NCBI RefSeq assembly: GCF_021166585.1
Contig: NZ_JAJOZE010000003.1
Span: 62,001-126,000, forward strand
Reading direction: 5' to 3'
DNA length: 64,000 nucleotides
DNA from: Metabacillus kandeliae
GTDB taxonomy: Bacteria > Bacillota > Bacilli > Bacillales > Bacillaceae
Under the pieces are notes generated by a model, which searched no databases, was not told the origin of the DNA, and saw only the letters and a program-made list of their open reading frames with translations. The position numbers and the translations under genes were made by a program. Shown here piece by piece: positions 62,394 to 64,000 of this stretch; within the stretch, counting starts at the first letter, position 1; each line of letters opens with the position of its first letter.

Positions 62394-64000
62394 TAAACAC
62401 CAACAGCCAGCACTATCTCCAGCTCCTCCGCCGGAATTGGCCTGCTGAAAAAATACCCCTGAGCTTCATTACATTGCTTCTCTTCCAAAAACCTCAGCTG
62501 CTCTTCCGTTTCAACACCTTCTGCAATTACTTTCAAATCCAGGTTATGAGCCATATTAATGATGGTATCGACCAATGAAGCATCCTTTGGATCCGTATAA
62601 ATATTCCGCGTAAAGGTCTGATCGATTTTCAGCGTGTTGATCGGGAACGTCTTCAAATAGCTTAATGAAGAGTACCCCGTCCCGAAGTCGTCGATCGACA
62701 GGTGGATGCCCATGTCTCTTAGCTGCTGCATTTTTACTACGGCGTCTTCTGAACTTTGAATAATGCTTTCTGTGAGTTCGAGTTCCAGGTATTCAGGCGC
62801 AAGTCCAGTTTTCGCGAGCACGTTTTTCACCATTTCCACGAGGTTGCTGTGCTGGAACTGGCGGGAGGAGATGTTGACGCCGACTTTGAACGGCTGGTAG
62901 CCATTATTTTGCCATGCTTTGTTCTGCACGCAGGCTTGCTCCAGTACCCATTCGCCAAGTGTCAGGATGAGTCCGGTTTCTTCTGCAATCGGGATAAATT
63001 CAGCCGGCGAAATGCTTCCCCATTCCGGGTGCATCCAGCGCATTAAAGCTTCGACGCCGATCAGCTTGCCGTCCTTCACATCGACCTGCGGCTGATAAAA
63101 GACTTTGAATTCGTCCCGCTCGAGTGCTTTGCGCATTCCGATTTCAAGCAGCATTTTTCGTGAGACAGTCGCATTCATGCTTGGAGCATAAAACTGGAAG
63201 CTGTTTTTTCCCTGTTCCTTCACTCTGTACATCGCCGTATCGGCATTTTTAATTAGCGTTTCAATGTCTTTCCCGTCTACTGGATACATGGCAACCCCGA
63301 TCGAAGGAGTGACAAAGAGTTCATATTCCCGAATCATGATTGACTGACTGAACAAATCAATGATCTTCTGCGCTTTTTTCGTCAGTTCATTGGCATCTGT
63401 CTGCGGAAGAAGAATGATAAATTCGTCTCCTCCTTGCCGGCTTAGCGTATCGGATTCCCCGATAGCGGCTTTGATTCTCTTGCCCACTTCAACTAAAAGC
63501 AGATCACCTGTGGCATGGCCAAGGGAATCGTTGATGTTTTTGAACCGGTCCAAATCGATAAAAAGAATCCCGATGTTCTTCTTCGATTCCTCTGCCTGAC
63601 TGATCGCAAGCTTTAAACGGTCATTCAGCAGCAGCCTGTTCGGCAGCCCTGTAAGCGGATCGCGGTAAACGAGACGGTTGATCTTGCTTTCCGTTTTCTT
63701 GCGCTCTGTAATATCGCGGATAATCCCGCTGAAAAACACCTGGCCATTTTCACCCCATGCTGCAAGCGAAAGCTCAATCGGGAGCTCTTCCCCATTCTTC
63801 CTAAGCCCCGTCAGCTCTGTTGTGGAACCTGCAAGATCGGAAATATTTTCAAAAAGAAAAGAATTAATATTGTTTCTGCATGGATCCGGGATGATCAATT
63901 GAAGCTTCTCTCCAATCGCTTCATCCTTTTTGTAGCCAAACATCCGCTCAGCACCAAGATTCCAGGAAATAATCTCCGCGTCGCGGTTTGCTAAAATAAT
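62393..64000 (-). CDS. PAS-GGDEF-EAL protein, 5' end outside window
   Basis: 535 codons are visible; the frame stays open to position 64000, so the N-terminus is missing. The first part reads a PAS domain (ERMFGYKKDEAIGE, FFSGIIRDITERKKTE). GGDEF follows with an intact SRQGGDEFII active site and no RxxD inhibitory site just upstream. The EAL domain keeps EALMRW, LTESII, DDFGTGYSSLSYLK, TLKIDQTF and IAEGVETEEQ. Both cyclase and phosphodiesterase activities look possible. Soluble in the visible part. It is the second such protein in the window. Confidence 0.92.
   Translation of the reverse strand: MILANRDAEIISWNLGAERMFGYKKDEAIGEKLQLIIPDPCRNNINSFLFENISDLAGSTTELTGLRKNGEELPIELSLAAWGENGQVFFSGIIRDITERKKTESKINRLVYRDPLTGLPNRLLLNDRLKLAISQAEESKKNIGILFIDLDRFKNINDSLGHATGDLLLVEVGKRIKAAIGESDTLSRQGGDEFIILLPQTDANELTKKAQKIIDLFSQSIMIREYELFVTPSIGVAMYPVDGKDIETLIKNADTAMYRVKEQGKNSFQFYAPSMNATVSRKMLLEIGMRKALERDEFKVFYQPQVDVKDGKLIGVEALMRWMHPEWGSISPAEFIPIAEETGLILTLGEWVLEQACVQNKAWQNNGYQPFKVGVNISSRQFQHSNLVEMVKNVLAKTGLAPEYLELELTESIIQSSEDAVVKMQQLRDMGIHLSIDDFGTGYSSLSYLKTFPINTLKIDQTFTRNIYTDPKDASLVDTIINMAHNLDLKVIAEGVETEEQLRFLEEKQCNEAQGYFFSRPIPAEELEIVLAVGV

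Noticed and set aside
1-64000. tRNA, rRNA, riboswitch, intact insertion sequence or prophage
   Set aside because: None seen on reading both strands; no transposase or integrase frame and no T-box or known riboswitch pattern.

Overview
The window looks like a chromosomal segment from a Gram-positive spore-former-type Bacillaceae bacterium. It has moderate-to-low GC, strong AGGAGG-type ribosome sites with many GTG/TTG starts, and intrinsic U-tract terminators. Gene families include a ComK-type regulator, an LXG polymorphic toxin, SbsC-type S-layer proteins, an LCP (LytR/CpsA/Psr) ligase and subtilisin-like proteases. The species cannot be named from the sequence alone. I saw no tRNA, rRNA, CRISPR array, intact IS element or prophage.

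Region by region. 1-8.1 kb: a truncated secreted lamin-tail-domain protein, a pair of related EF-hand-like surface proteins (one with a HupE membrane domain), an SLH-less S-layer protein with a structured promoter/leader, and a small subtilase. 8.1-15.2 kb: an exopolysaccharide operon read leftward (priming sugar transferase, epimerase, three glycosyltransferases, gtaB, ugd) with one promoter, an internal terminator-like hairpin and an end terminator. 15.5-26.8 kb: SGNH-like protein, NERD protein, a second SbsC-type cell-wall-binding protein, LCP protein, a 1091-residue subtilase, TetR and SDR genes. Two tandem arrays lie here, built of five boxes (GGTGAATAT) spaced exactly 21 bp. 27-38 kb: a GGDEF-EAL protein, ComK, ManA, and a LacI-controlled mannoside-type uptake and phosphorolysis operon (GH130, DUF1861, ABC transporter without its ATPase). 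38.4-43.3 kb: a giant secreted phosphodiester-glycosidase/metallophosphatase fusion.

44-51 kb: an LXG toxin, a probable immunity gene, an ADP-ribosylglycohydrolase and several small accessory proteins, then a SEC-C protein. 51-64 kb: a two-component system, a GC-rich (probably acquired) CPBP protease, an XRE/membrane pair, a translationally coupled ATP-grasp plus chemoreceptor, an amino-acid permease, an ICMT-like enzyme, a GNAT, and a PAS-GGDEF-EAL protein cut by the window end. This last 11 kb carries 15 copies of a REP-like hairpin element, absent from the first 51 kb. The first copy after each of seven genes lies in the sense orientation at or close to the stop codon.

Much of the window is devoted to the cell surface: making and attaching polysaccharide, S-layer lattice, wall proteases, glycan turnover, secreted toxin, and c-di-GMP signalling. 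The most unusual signals are non-coding: the 21-bp-phased box arrays and the 3'-end-associated hairpin family, which shows one compensatory stem change.
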